64,000 nt of DNA from an uncultured Bacteroidales bacterium (GCA_900318275.1 ONJY01000010.1:22619-86618); one strand, 5' to 3'; positions 24,801 to 36,016 are shown, counted from the first letter of the stretch. Notes: a model not told the origin generated them from the letters alone. Made by a program: numbers and translations.

Positions 24801-24837
24801 GCAAAAAAGAGACAGGCCACTCGATGAGCGGCCTGTC
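24801..24837 (-). terminator. Intrinsic terminator of ilvE
   Basis: On the minus strand GACAGGCC...GGCCTGTC (8-bp stem) is followed by TCTTTTTTGC, 20 bp after the ilvE stop. It converges with the gcvH terminator. Confidence 0.85.
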
Positions 24838-24856
24838 CTGTTGTTGACTATGGAGA

Positions 24857-25870
24857 TTAATCCATGACAGTGTTCCAGTTGTGCTTGTCTTCGGCCTCGC
24901 CGAGCTGGATGGCGCGGAGGGCGTTGTAGAGCTTGGTGCTGTAGGGGCCGGGCTCTTTGCCAAAGACGTAGCTCTTGCCGGTCTCGGGGTCGTCAAGACG
25001 CTCGATGGGGCTGATGACGGCTGCGGTGCCGCAGGCGCCGGCCTCCTGGAAGGTGCTCAGCTCCTCAACGTCGATAGGACGACGCTCGACCTTCATGCCC
25101 ATATCCTCGGCGAGCTGCATGAGGCTCTTGTTGGTGATGGAGGGCAGGATGCTGGTGCTCTTCGGGGTGATGTAGGCACCGTCCTTGATGCCGAAGAAGT
25201 TGGCAGCGCCGGCCTCGTCGACATACTTTTTCTCCTTGGCGTCGAGATAGAACTCGCAGGCGTACTGGCCGCCGTGACAGGCTTCGACGTGGGCTTTGAG
25301 GGAAGCGGCATAGTTACCACCGACCTTGTAGACACCGGTGCCGAGAGGGGCGGAACGGTCGTACTTGCGGGTGATGACATAGGGGTTGGCCTTGAAGCCG
25401 CCCTTGAAGTAAGGTCCGACGGGTGTGACGAAGATCAAGAACAGGTATTCGTCGGCGGGCTTGACGCCCACGGTGATGCCGGTACCGATGAGCAGGGGGC
25501 GCAGGTAGAGGCTGGCGCCGGTGCCGTAAGGCGGGATGAAGCGCTCGTTGAGTTTGATGACGCGCTTGCACATCTCGACAAACTTCTCGGTGGAGAGCTC
25601 TGGCATCATGATGCCGCGACAGGTGCTCTGCAGACGTTCGGCGTTGGCTTCGGGGCGGAAGATGCGGATCTTACCGTCTTTGCAGCGGTAGGCTTTCAGG
25701 CCCTCGAAAGCTTCCTGGCCGTAGTGGAGGCTAGAAGCGGCCATGTGCATTTCTATGTGTTCGGAGGAGGAAACCTCGATTTCACCCCACTGACCGTTGC
25801 GATACCAGCAGCGTACATTGTAATCCGTTTTTACGTAACCAAACGGAAGGTTTTGCCAATCTATATTCAT
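24857..25870 (-). CDS. ilvE: Branched-chain amino acid aminotransferase
   Basis: This 337-residue class IV PLP aminotransferase interconverts Val, Leu and Ile with their 2-oxo acids, using 2-oxoglutarate/glutamate. Motifs: HYGQEAFEGLKAY, YLRPLLIGTG, and the PLP lysine in GVYKVGGNYAAS (Lys182), then ACGTAAVISPI. The family is the fold-type IV BCAT II group (about 340 residues), so length is right. It is a monocistronic unit with TAnnTTTG promoter and its own terminator. Confidence 0.95.
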   Translation of the reverse strand: MNIDWQNLPFGYVKTDYNVRCWYRNGQWGEIEVSSSEHIEMHMAASSLHYGQEAFEGLKAYRCKDGKIRIFRPEANAERLQSTCRGIMMPELSTEKFVEMCKRVIKLNERFIPPYGTGASLYLRPLLIGTGITVGVKPADEYLFLIFVTPVGPYFKGGFKANPYVITRKYDRSAPLGTGVYKVGGNYAASLKAHVEACHGGQYACEFYLDAKEKKYVDEAGAANFFGIKDGAYITPKSTSILPSITNKSLMQLAEDMGMKVERRPIDVEELSTFQEAGACGTAAVISPIERLDDPETGKSYVFGKEPGPYSTKLYNALRAIQLGEAEDKHNWNTVMD

Positions 25871-25916
25871 GTGTTTTAATTTATTATGTTATAAACTTAA
25901 TGAATTAACGTAGAGG

Positions 25917-25924
25917 CAAAGATA
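25917..25924 (-). promoter_or_regulatory. Promoter -7 box of ilvE
   Basis: The minus strand reads TATCTTTGC, 47 bp before the ilvE start. Confidence 0.7.
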
Positions 25925-25953
25925 TAAAAAAAATGTGAAATGAGAAAAAAAAT

Positions 25954-25984
25954 TTTGCCATATCAGAAAAAGTATGTAATTTTG
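25954..25984 (+). promoter_or_regulatory. Promoter of the tRNA(CAU) transcript
   Basis: TTTG (25954-25957), a spacer of 19 nt, then TAATTTTG (25977-25984). This is an exact Bacteroidota promoter. It shares AAATTTTGCCAT and the whole spacing with the promoter at 37002-37032. Confidence 0.85.
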
Positions 25985-25986
25985 CA

Positions 25987-26080
25987 GCCGATTTCAGAGA
26001 TAGGCAGAAAGCACGAAAGTGCCGTAAATCAGCGAGAAATCGGCCGACGGATGGCAGTTCGCACCATGAAGTCGTGCATT
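25987..26080 (+). ncRNA. Structured leader before the tRNA
   Basis: GCCGATTT (25987-25994) pairs with AAATCGGC (26037-26044), enclosing a GCAC-GAAA-GTGC tetraloop hairpin (26011-26022). The remaining bases to the tRNA include GCAC...GTGC (26061-26077), a possible second hairpin. It starts just after the promoter and ends at the tRNA 5' end, so it should be cut off by RNase P. Whether the released piece has a function is unknown. Confidence 0.5.
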
Positions 26081-26154
26081 GGCCCCTTAGCTCAGTTGGT
26101 TAGAGCAGCTGACTCATAATCAGCGGGTCCTTGGTTCGAACCCGAGAGGGGCCA
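26081..26154 (+). tRNA. tRNA with CAU anticodon, possibly tRNA-Ile2 (lysidine) rather than elongator Met
   Basis: The 74-nt cloverleaf has acceptor GGCCCCT/AGGGGCC, D arm GCTCAGTTGGTTAGAGC, anticodon stem GCTGA/TCAGC with loop CTCATAA (anticodon CAU), and T arm with GGTTCGAA. Discriminator is A; no CCA is encoded. CAU is read as Met, or as Ile AUA after TilS converts C34 to lysidine. The acceptor has C4-G69 and C5-G68, known TilS determinants in E. coli, and resembles E. coli tRNA-Ile2, so Ile2 is favoured but not proven. It is not an initiator tRNA: 1-72 is G-C paired and no GGG/CCC anticodon stem is present. Confidence 0.95.
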
Positions 26155-26160
26155 CGAGAG

Positions 26161-26192
26161 ATGTAAGAAGTGGGATGTAAGATGTGAGAAGT
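26161..26192 (+). repeat. Heptanucleotide repeat between tRNA and ruvX
   Basis: GATGTAA-GAAGTGG-GATGTAA-GATGTGA-GAAG runs with a 7-bp period and supplies the purine-rich stretch in front of the ruvX ATG. Confidence 0.65.
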
Positions 26193-26195
26193 TTT

Positions 26196-26624
26196 ATGGG
26201 ACGCATTTTGGCCATAGACTATGGAGAAAAACGCACGGGGTTGGCAGTTACCGACCCCGTTCGCATTATTGCCACAGCCCTGACGACGGTGGCAACCCCT
26301 ACCCTGCTGCAGTTCCTAAAGGATTATTGCGCGCGGGAGCAGGTGGATATCTTCGTGGTGGGCAAGGCCATGCACATGGACGGCAGGCCGAGCGAGTCGA
26401 TGCAGTACATCGAGCCGTTCGTCGAAGAGCTCAAGAAGATGTTCCCGGAGAAAGAGGTGGTGCGAATAGACGAACGCTTCACCTCGAAGATAGCCTTCCA
26501 GACGATGATAGACAGCGGTCTGAAAAAGAAAGACCGCAGAAACAAGGGAACGATAGACCAGATTGCCGCTACAATCATGCTGCAAGACTATATGAGAACA
26601 ATAAACAACAAAAAAAAGATATGA
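26196..26624 (+). CDS. ruvX: RuvX/YqgF-type nuclease (pre-16S rRNA processing / putative Holliday junction resolvase)
   Basis: With ATG at 26196 (a GTG 12 bp upstream is also possible) the product is 142 residues: MGRILAIDYGEKRTGLAVTD, with the RNase H-like Asp. It continues VDIFVVGKAMHMDG, VVRIDERFTS and ends with the catalytic-type KGTIDQIAATIML. In E. coli YqgF is needed to mature the 16S rRNA 5' end; resolvase activity is inferred from fold. It follows the tRNA by 42 bp and overlaps def by 4 bp. Confidence 0.93.
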   Translation: MGRILAIDYGEKRTGLAVTDPVRIIATALTTVATPTLLQFLKDYCAREQVDIFVVGKAMHMDGRPSESMQYIEPFVEELKKMFPEKEVVRIDERFTSKIAFQTMIDSGLKKKDRRNKGTIDQIAATIMLQDYMRTINNKKKI

Positions 26625-27187
26625 TACTACCCATAGTAGGTTACGGCCACCCGACATTGCGCAAAGTGGCCCAGCCGATAACCAAAGAATACCCGAACCT
26701 GAAAGAGCTGGTGGCGAACATGTACGAAACAATGTACGGTGCCGACGGCGTTGGATTGGCCGCCCCGCAGGTAGACCTGTCGATACGCGTTGTGGTGATA
26801 GGCTTCCGCCCCTATGACGAGAAGACCGACAGCTACGGGGATGTGACAGAGCAGCACACGCTGATAAACCCGGAGATTCTGGCCTTCGGCGACGAGAAAG
26901 ACTACTTCAACGAAGGTTGCCTCAGCGTGCCTGACATTCACGAAGACGTGCTACGCCCCACAACGGTGAGAGTGCACTACTGGGACGAGAACTGGGAGGA
27001 GCATACCGACGATGCCACAGGTCTTTATGCAAGAGTGATACAGCATGAGCTTGACCACCTCGACGGCAAAGTGTTCACCGACCGTCTGAGCAGCCTACGC
27101 AAAACATTGTTGAAGCGCAAGCTCAACGACATAGCGGCAGGCAAGATACGCACTCGCTACAAGATGAAAATGAACAACAGAAAATAA
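26621..27187 (+). CDS. def: Peptide deformylase
   Basis: The ATG at 26621 overlaps the ruvX stop (ATGA). The 188-residue protein removes the N-formyl group from new proteins. All three metal-site motifs are present: GVGLAAPQ (43-50), EGCLS with Cys100, and QHELDH with His142 and His146. A longer open frame upstream has no coding support. It continues into the TPR lipoprotein gene 7 bp later, so ruvX-def-TPR-PPDK-like form one operon. Confidence 0.96.
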   Translation: MILPIVGYGHPTLRKVAQPITKEYPNLKELVANMYETMYGADGVGLAAPQVDLSIRVVVIGFRPYDEKTDSYGDVTEQHTLINPEILAFGDEKDYFNEGCLSVPDIHEDVLRPTTVRVHYWDENWEEHTDDATGLYARVIQHELDHLDGKVFTDRLSSLRKTLLKRKLNDIAAGKIRTRYKMKMNNRK

Positions 27188-27194
27188 CGAAACC

Positions 27195-27722
27195 ATGAAA
27201 AAGATACTGACACTTGTCGCCGGGATTATGCTTCTGGCTGCCTGCAGCACCCCCGACAGAGAAAAAGAGCTCAGCAACATTGCAGAACACGAACAGATGC
27301 TTTCGGCCATAGACGTAAGCAGCGACGACGACGCAGCCATAGAACTGCTTGGTCTCTACCGCAAGTTCGCCGCCGACTTCCCCGAAGACAGCCTGGCACC
27401 TGCCTACATGACCAAAGCGGCAGACCTCTGCATAAACCTTGGCAAGAGCGATGAGGCTGTAGCGTTGCTCGACAGCGTCATAAACCTCTACCCAGGCTAC
27501 GATGACATCGCCGGATGCTACTTCCTGAAGGGATATGCCTACGAAAATGCAGAACACTATGAAGAAGCCAAAGAGGCTTACACATACTTCGTGGAGAACT
27601 ATCCCGAACACTACCTGGCAGCAGACACGAAGGTCATGCTCAACTATATAGGCATGAACCCCGAAGAGATGTTTGACGCCATCATGGCCAACGCCACCGA
27701 CCAGAACCTGGCACAAGAATGA
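27195..27722 (+). CDS. TPR-type lipoprotein
   Basis: The 175-residue product has signal MKKILTLVAGIMLLAACST with lipobox Cys17. The rest is helical and has TPR-like helix pairs: APAYMTKAADLCINLGKSDEAVALLDS and YFLKGYAYENAEHYEEAKEAY. Such small outer-membrane or periplasmic TPR proteins act as scaffolds; partners unknown. Stop and start overlap (ATGA) with the PPDK-like gene suggest the two are made together, although one is exported and the other cytosolic. Confidence 0.82.
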   Translation: MKKILTLVAGIMLLAACSTPDREKELSNIAEHEQMLSAIDVSSDDDAAIELLGLYRKFAADFPEDSLAPAYMTKAADLCINLGKSDEAVALLDSVINLYPGYDDIAGCYFLKGYAYENAEHYEEAKEAYTYFVENYPEHYLAADTKVMLNYIGMNPEEMFDAIMANATDQNLAQE

Positions 27723-30367
27723 AAGTAGAGTCGTTCCGCATAAGAGCCAGCTACCCTAACTACTACATGGTCAACCTCTACGCCAAAGAGGGGCGTGAGA
27801 TATTCAACCATGACAACGAAGAACCAGACAACAAGCTGGAGGGCAACAAACCCGGCACGGTGATATACCACCCTGCCGGAGAGCCGGAAAGTGTGCGGGA
27901 ACTGCCGCCCAGATGGTACGACATGTACCGCCTTTTGCGCTTGTCAGGACGCGAGCGCAAAAGATACCTTGAGATGCTGCTTGAGGAGCATGAGTCAAGT
28001 GTGGAGCCGACGGCCCTGAAGATGATGCGCGACGAGTTTCGCAACGAATGCCAGCGCTATGTGGAACGACATCCTCTTATAGAGAACGAATACCTAATAA
28101 CCACCCTCTCCAAAGGCGAGTTTACCGACGACGGCATAAGCTACAAGGGGCGCATGCTGCTCGACCTGACCCGCAACTGCTATCCAGTACCCGACTTCTG
28201 CATCCTTACCTCCAAGGCATTCAATCACCCCGAGATGATGCCGACTCTGGTAGAAGACGCCATGAGCAACCTGGAGACCATGACCAACTGCCGTCTTGGC
28301 GACAGCCATACACCCCTTGTCTTCGCCATACGTTGCGCTATGCCCCAGTACATTCCCGGCCTGATGCCTACGCTGCTGAACATCGGCGTTACACGGACGG
28401 CGTACGAAGCGCTGCTCAACATGTATGACGACAGCATGGCCAACCGCGTATACCTAAGCACGCTGCACTCCATCGCCGAGATGCTCGGCATAGAACACCG
28501 CTACCAACGCTCGGACATAAGCCTAAGCACAAAGGAACAAGAGGAGCGAATATCAGACCTGGAACACCGCATCAACAGCATGGACCAGCGACTGCTTATT
28601 GACGCTCACTACCAAGCCCTGAAGCTGATACTGCATGTGCGCAACTTCTATGAGGAAAACTCCGACCTCATACTCACCTTCATGCAGGGAAAGCAGGCCT
28701 TCCCAAGCTTCATATTGCAACGAATGGTGTGGACCATCGGCAACAACGGAAGTTACCCCGGAGTGCTTTACAGCCGCCATTCACGTACCGGCAGCGGTAA
28801 ACAGATTGAAAGTTATCGCAACATCTTCGGCGAAGAAATCATGACCGGCGACGTCACCACAGAAGACCTGGCTTACCACGACCGCAACGAGATAAGGAAC
28901 CAGTTCCCCGCCGTATATCATTTCGACCCCTTGCTCAAGAAGCTTGAAGCCCGCTATAAAACGCCTGTGACCATTGAGTTTGCCGTAGAGACAAGACCTC
29001 ACCAGTTGAGCCTTTTCTCAGTATTACAGCTCAACGCCTCGGAAATGACCGGACGTGCAGCATTGGTGTCGGCCATAAACCTTAAAAACGAAGGGCATAT
29101 TGACGACATCCACGTCATGGACCTTATAAAGCCTTATCATCTAAGACAGATTGTATCGGCATCCATCGACGACAAATCCCTCACCAAGCTGCAGTTTTTC
29201 GGTCACGGCCTCAGCGTGCTGCCTCGCACCGCCATCTCGGCCCGGCTATGCTTCTCTATAGGCAAAGCCCGAGAGCTCAAAGCCAAAGGACATAATGTCT
29301 GTCTCTGCCAAGAGCACTTCGTGCCGGAAGACACAATAACCCTCAACGAAGTCGATGCCATATTGAGCATGATGCCCGCCGCCATCCACGTTGTAACAGC
29401 ATGCCGCGGATACGGCATACCAGCATTCATGGACCTGCACGCCTACGGCATCAGGATTGAAGGCAACGCCATTGTCAACCAGAACGGTGCCAGCATCGAG
29501 GAAGGTGACACGCTGACTGTCAGCTCGCGGAGACAGAGCCTATACAAAGGCGAGGCCGACTATAGACCCGCCCGCTTCACCAAATACCTGCAAGGAGCGC
29601 CCGTCGAGCTGTCGCCCGAAGAGAAAGAATTCTTTGAAGAGATGAAGGTGGCATACCTTCAGTATCAGCGCATCGTCAACTCACAACAGGCACTATATAT
29701 CACCGACATCAACAAGCTTGCCAGACTTATACGCTGCGACCTGCAGGACAAGCCCAAGAAGGCTGCCGACATAGTGAACAGCTGGTATGAAGCACGTCCC
29801 GACGACTATATCGACGGTGTGCTGCAGAGCCGCATGGGCGACCATAACGACCAGAGCCGTCTGTTCAACCTACTGACAACTGAGCGCAAGACAGACTTCT
29901 TCCGTCGTATACACAAGGCCTGCGTCGCAAAGGGAATATCCGGACTCACCGCAGGCAGTTTCATGATTGGACGCTTCACAGCAAGGCCGTTGCCCCTTAA
30001 GATGTGGGAGACCCTTGAAGACGACGTCATCGCCTTCCTGCTCAACGAATACGTGCTATACGAGAAATATCAACAGGTGCTTCAGGAAGTAGGAGAGATA
30101 AAACTGGCACGTGCACATAGTCGCATCGAGACCGAAGGCATCGACAACATGGTGCTACGCAACTTCGACTTAAGCAACTTTATACCTCTCCTTTACGCCA
30201 ACCGCAACTGGGAGCTTATCTCCTATGCCCTTGAGCGTATGGAACACCAGGACAACACCCACTTGCTTGTGGAAATGCTCAACAAACCACTCGAAGAGAT
30301 ATTTGACATGAGCACACCATGGAAGCGGGCTTTTGTGGAAGACATACTGAAAAACGCCGAGAAATAA
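27719..30367 (+). CDS. Divergent PPDK/PEP-utilising-enzyme-like protein
   Basis: This 882-residue cytosolic protein resembles the nucleotide-binding and phosphohistidine parts of pyruvate phosphate dikinase. YPVPDFCILTSKAF, VFAIRCAMPQYIPGLMPTLL, GVLYSRHSRTGSG and IEFAVE track the PPDK N-terminal domain. GHNVCLCQEHFVPEDTITLNEVDAI and AIHVVTACRGYGIP track the mobile phosphohistidine domain, with His557 aligned to the catalytic His of TSHAAVVARGMGKP. The QTR of the PPDK nucleotide site reads QLN here (Arg lost). The C-terminal ~280 residues are helical and do not look like the pyruvate-binding TIM barrel. So PPDK activity is doubtful; a phosphotransfer or regulatory role is inferred. It is in an operon with ruvX, def and a TPR lipoprotein. 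Confidence 0.65.
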   Translation: MKVESFRIRASYPNYYMVNLYAKEGREIFNHDNEEPDNKLEGNKPGTVIYHPAGEPESVRELPPRWYDMYRLLRLSGRERKRYLEMLLEEHESSVEPTALKMMRDEFRNECQRYVERHPLIENEYLITTLSKGEFTDDGISYKGRMLLDLTRNCYPVPDFCILTSKAFNHPEMMPTLVEDAMSNLETMTNCRLGDSHTPLVFAIRCAMPQYIPGLMPTLLNIGVTRTAYEALLNMYDDSMANRVYLSTLHSIAEMLGIEHRYQRSDISLSTKEQEERISDLEHRINSMDQRLLIDAHYQALKLILHVRNFYEENSDLILTFMQGKQAFPSFILQRMVWTIGNNGSYPGVLYSRHSRTGSGKQIESYRNIFGEEIMTGDVTTEDLAYHDRNEIRNQFPAVYHFDPLLKKLEARYKTPVTIEFAVETRPHQLSLFSVLQLNASEMTGRAALVSAINLKNEGHIDDIHVMDLIKPYHLRQIVSASIDDKSLTKLQFFGHGLSVLPRTAISARLCFSIGKARELKAKGHNVCLCQEHFVPEDTITLNEVDAILSMMPAAIHVVTACRGYGIPAFMDLHAYGIRIEGNAIVNQNGASIEEGDTLTVSSRRQSLYKGEADYRPARFTKYLQGAPVELSPEEKEFFEEMKVAYLQYQRIVNSQQALYITDINKLARLIRCDLQDKPKKAADIVNSWYEARPDDYIDGVLQSRMGDHNDQSRLFNLLTTERKTDFFRRIHKACVAKGISGLTAGSFMIGRFTARPLPLKMWETLEDDVIAFLLNEYVLYEKYQQVLQEVGEIKLARAHSRIETEGIDNMVLRNFDLSNFIPLLYANRNWELISYALERMEHQDNTHLLVEMLNKPLEEIFDMSTPWKRAFVEDILKNAEK

Positions 30368-30374
30368 CCGGGCG

Positions 30375-31442
30375 TCAATCCCCTTTTATCCTGATACCGT
30401 AGCACAACTCGATGAACTCGACCATCCCTGCGTGTGCGTTGAGGGCAACCCCCACATAGTTGTTGCCGAAGTTGTAATACACTCCCAAGCGCTCATAGAA
30501 GTTGATATATACGCATGGAGATGCCAGCAGCACAGGGCCTATTCCTCCTTTTAGGCTCAAAGCCCCCCAGAAGCCTTCGAGATAAGCCAGCGCACTCACA
30601 TAGCATGGTATAGCATAGTCAATCTTATACTCTTTCATAAAATCGGTATGCGTGCCATTATACCAAAAGTCGAGTGTGCCACCTACGGCCACCACCGGGT
30701 CAAGGTAATACTGATAGTTCAGCGACAGATCATAGCATGGGTGAAGTCCTTCGACAAGCATGTCGCGCGACATGGCGAAACCTCCCTGGAAGGCGATATT
30801 AAACTCATTGCGATTGAACTCCGGCCTGGGCAGTAGGTCTTCGCCGATGCTCTCCTTGCCCATTTTGCCGATAAGGTACCCTACCCCGAATTGCAGATAA
30901 TTAAGACCCTTGTTCGGCCTATTCAGTAGGCCATTGCTTGAGTGGATGAATGAGAAATTTGCTGTAAGGCGGTCGGTGAAATGGTAGTCGACACCCAGAT
31001 TTATAAGGCAGCTCAGCAGAGTCGTTATGAATATATTGTCCTCGTCATGTGTAAAATACTTCGACTTAGTATAATACGAGAAGCCAAAGCCAAAGTGATA
31101 GTCGAGCTTCCTATTAAAAGGTCCCCTCACAAGATATTCCAAGCCAATCCGGTGTCCCGACATGCTCTGTGGAATATAGGCAAACGACAACTTCACCCCC
31201 ATCAAGGGGTTGCGTCTACGCTGTATCCACCACAGATTCTCGTCACGACGATGGAACAATGCCACATCGCCACCTACTGTCCACGCCGAATACTCCGGCA
31301 TATTGAAGTTATTGGGGGTCATATATCCTCCGGTCAGCGACACCTCCCATAAGGTCTGTGCGCGCAAAACCTGAGGTGCTGCAGCCAGCATGACGACTAC
31401 CGCCACCCTGCACAACAATCTGACGTCCCTTTTCTCCCCCAC
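30375..31442 (-). CDS. PagL-like lipid A 3-O-deacylase / acyloxyacyl hydrolase family outer-membrane barrel
   Basis: The 355-residue protein has a signal peptide (ending LRAQ, about 29 residues) and alternating beta strands. FIHSSNGLLNRPNKGLNYLQFG around residues 160-185 matches the PagL active-site region (His-Ser, then Asn-Gly...Pro-Asn-Gly-Asn). PagL removes the 3-linked acyl chain of lipid A in the outer membrane. The protein is about twice as long as Pseudomonas PagL, as are most Bacteroidota members. It is convergent with the PPDK-like gene (7 bp) and 1 bp after the ligA stop. Confidence 0.75.
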   Translation of the reverse strand: MGEKRDVRLLCRVAVVVMLAAAPQVLRAQTLWEVSLTGGYMTPNNFNMPEYSAWTVGGDVALFHRRDENLWWIQRRRNPLMGVKLSFAYIPQSMSGHRIGLEYLVRGPFNRKLDYHFGFGFSYYTKSKYFTHDEDNIFITTLLSCLINLGVDYHFTDRLTANFSFIHSSNGLLNRPNKGLNYLQFGVGYLIGKMGKESIGEDLLPRPEFNRNEFNIAFQGGFAMSRDMLVEGLHPCYDLSLNYQYYLDPVVAVGGTLDFWYNGTHTDFMKEYKIDYAIPCYVSALAYLEGFWGALSLKGGIGPVLLASPCVYINFYERLGVYYNFGNNYVGVALNAHAGMVEFIELCYGIRIKGD

Positions 31443-31443
31443 T

Positions 31444-34241
<2,798 letters not shown>

Positions 34242-34246
34242 AACCG

Positions 34247-34633
34247 TCAAAAGTCTATGTTAGGAAACAATTTGCGCATGGCCAGCATCGAGGGATTTTC
34301 CTGCAGCATGGCCTTATACTTCTCGTCGGGCGAATAAATCACCTCGTCCTTGCCCACAAAGAGCTGGTTCACCTTGCAGTCGAGCATCCTCATGCCCGTC
34401 TTGGCGCGCAACGCCTCGAGCACATCTGTCTTGTGGGGCTTGAAGTCCTCGTGGAAATAGGTGGTCTGGGCGTCAATCTCTATCGTGCCGTGCTGCTCGC
34501 CGAGCTTCACTGTGGCGTCCTTCATCAGTTCGGTCAACTGCAGCTCCATGGCCACCTCGTTCCAATAGCGCTCCAGGTCCTCCTGCGTCAACTGCTTGAC
34601 CTCGGCCTTCAGCTTCGGCATGGTAGCCTTCAC
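34247..34633 (-). CDS. DnaX tau-like C-terminal segment, separated from dnaX by an in-frame stop
   Basis: The product matches the C-terminal domain of Bacteroidota DnaX/tau (LERYWNEVAMELQ, TDVLEALRAKTG, YSPDEKYKAMLQENPSMLAM). The same reading frame is open upstream all the way to 34879, giving a Pro/Ala/Gln/Val-rich linker like those of tau, and is joined to the dnaX frame only by the TAG at 34880-34882. A separate start would be GTG at 34633 or ATG at 34621, neither with a clear ribosome site. It may be expressed by stop readthrough, by re-initiation, or be a remnant of a recent nonsense change. The stop could also be a sequencing error. Confidence 0.7.
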   Translation of the reverse strand: MKATMPKLKAEVKQLTQEDLERYWNEVAMELQLTELMKDATVKLGEQHGTIEIDAQTTYFHEDFKPHKTDVLEALRAKTGMRMLDCKVNQLFVGKDEVIYSPDEKYKAMLQENPSMLAMRKLFPNIDF

Positions 34634-34879
34634 GGGTGCCGCTGCGGCTATCGATATGGAGCCTGCAAGCAGCGACTTGCCCTGTGGCGGCGGTGCCGTC
34701 GGCGCCGGAGCCGCCTTTGCGGCAGGGGATGCTACGGGCCGTTGGGCCTGGGCAACGGCAGGTTGTGCCTGCGGCGCAACGGGCGCGACAGGCTGTGCCG
34801 GCTCGACGGCAGGCGCTGCAGGCTTAGATACCTGCGGCTGCTGCGGGGGTTCTATGTCTGCCTTAGAGCCCCTTGCAAT

Positions 34880-35983
34880 CTATGTCTGCGGCAGCGTCAC
34901 CGACGCCAGCCGCATCAGGCATATCTCTACAAACAGATTCTTGTTGTTGGCCTCGCGGAAGCGGAACTCGTAGTCGCTTGCCGTGCCGAGCCACCCGAGC
35001 AGCAACGGCAGCCCGCACTGCTGGGCCTGCTGGCCGTAGCGCTGGCGCAGGGCGTCGCCGCCCTCTATCAACTGCAGCGTCTGCGGGTCGAGGCTCACCA
35101 TCAGGTTGCGCAAGTGCTCGCACAGCCCCGTGAGGAAATGCTGACCGCCGAAACCCTTGGCAATCACCTCGCGGTAGAGCAGCAAGGCGCCGCTGATGTT
35201 GCCCGAACGCATGAAGTCAACCAGACGGAAATAGTACTCTTCGTCCAGCAGGTTGAGGTTTTCCAGACAGCCTTGGCGCGTCAGGTTGGCGCCGGTGAAG
35301 TTCACCAGCTGGTCGAAGGTGCTCAGCGCGTCGCGCATGCCGCCTTCGGCCTTGCGGGCTATAAGCTCCAAAGCGCCGTCCTCGTACTTCACCCCCTCGC
35401 TGTCGGCCACATAGCGCAGGTGTTCCACAATGTCGGCAACCTCTATGCGCTTGAAGTCGAACACCTGGCAACGGCTCAATATAGTGGGTATAATCTTGTG
35501 CTTCTCGGTGGTGGCAAGGATGAACTTGGCGTATGCCGGCGGTTCCTCAAGGGTCTTCAGGAAAGCGTTGAAGGCCGCCTGGCTCAGCATGTGCACCTCG
35601 TCGATGATGTAGACCTTGTAACGGCCCGTCTGCGGCGGTATATAGACCTGCTTCACCAACTCGCGTATGTCATCGACGGAGTTGTTGCTGGCCGCGTCGA
35701 GCTCGAAGATGCTCATCGACGCACCATCGTTGAAGGCGCGGCAGCTCTCGCACTCGTTGCAGGCCTCGCCGTCGGCCGTCAGATGCTCGCAGTTGATAGT
35801 CTTGGCCAGGATGCGGGCGCAGGTGGTCTTGCCCACGCCGCGCGGACCGCAGAAGAGGAACGCCTGCGGCAGCTGGCCGGTGCGGATGGCATTCTTCAGC
35901 GTCTGCGTGATATGCTGCTGCCCAACAACGGTGGCGAACGTCGCCGGGCGGTACTTACGTGCTGATACAACGAAGTTTTCCAT
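34880..35983 (-). CDS. dnaX: DNA polymerase III gamma (tau) subunit, ends at in-frame TAG
   Basis: The 367-residue product contains clamp-loader ATPase domains I-III: SARKYRPATFATVVGQQHI, Walker A GPRGVGKTTCAR, the Cys4 zinc module (NCEHLTADGEACNECESC), DEVHMLSQAAFNAFLKTLEEPP and SRC sensor (LSRCQVFDFKRI). It ends LASVTLPQT at TAG 34880-34882, right after domain III. That is where E. coli gamma ends. The downstream frame continues in phase (see 34247-34633). Other genes here (rho, folC, PAP2) end with TAG, so TAG is a normal stop. A promoter lies at 36009. Confidence 0.93.
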   Translation of the reverse strand: MENFVVSARKYRPATFATVVGQQHITQTLKNAIRTGQLPQAFLFCGPRGVGKTTCARILAKTINCEHLTADGEACNECESCRAFNDGASMSIFELDAASNNSVDDIRELVKQVYIPPQTGRYKVYIIDEVHMLSQAAFNAFLKTLEEPPAYAKFILATTEKHKIIPTILSRCQVFDFKRIEVADIVEHLRYVADSEGVKYEDGALELIARKAEGGMRDALSTFDQLVNFTGANLTRQGCLENLNLLDEEYYFRLVDFMRSGNISGALLLYREVIAKGFGGQHFLTGLCEHLRNLMVSLDPQTLQLIEGGDALRQRYGQQAQQCGLPLLLGWLGTASDYEFRFREANNKNLFVEICLMRLASVTLPQT

Positions 35984-36008
35984 TTCTACCTACAATAATT
36001 TTTAAATG

Positions 36009-36016
36009 CAAAGATA
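36009..36016 (-). promoter_or_regulatory. Promoter -7 box of dnaX
   Basis: The minus strand reads TATCTTTGC, 26 bp before the dnaX start; it may drive dnaX-dapF-ligA-pagL. Confidence 0.7.

Noticed and set aside
26327-26620. A longer N-terminal extension of peptide deformylase.
   Set aside because: The extension overlaps ruvX in another frame; the ATG at 26621 gives the canonical deformylase start.
34880-34882. Genome-wide reassignment of TAG as a sense codon.
   Set aside because: rho, folC and the PAP2 gene end properly with TAG, so TAG works as a stop here.
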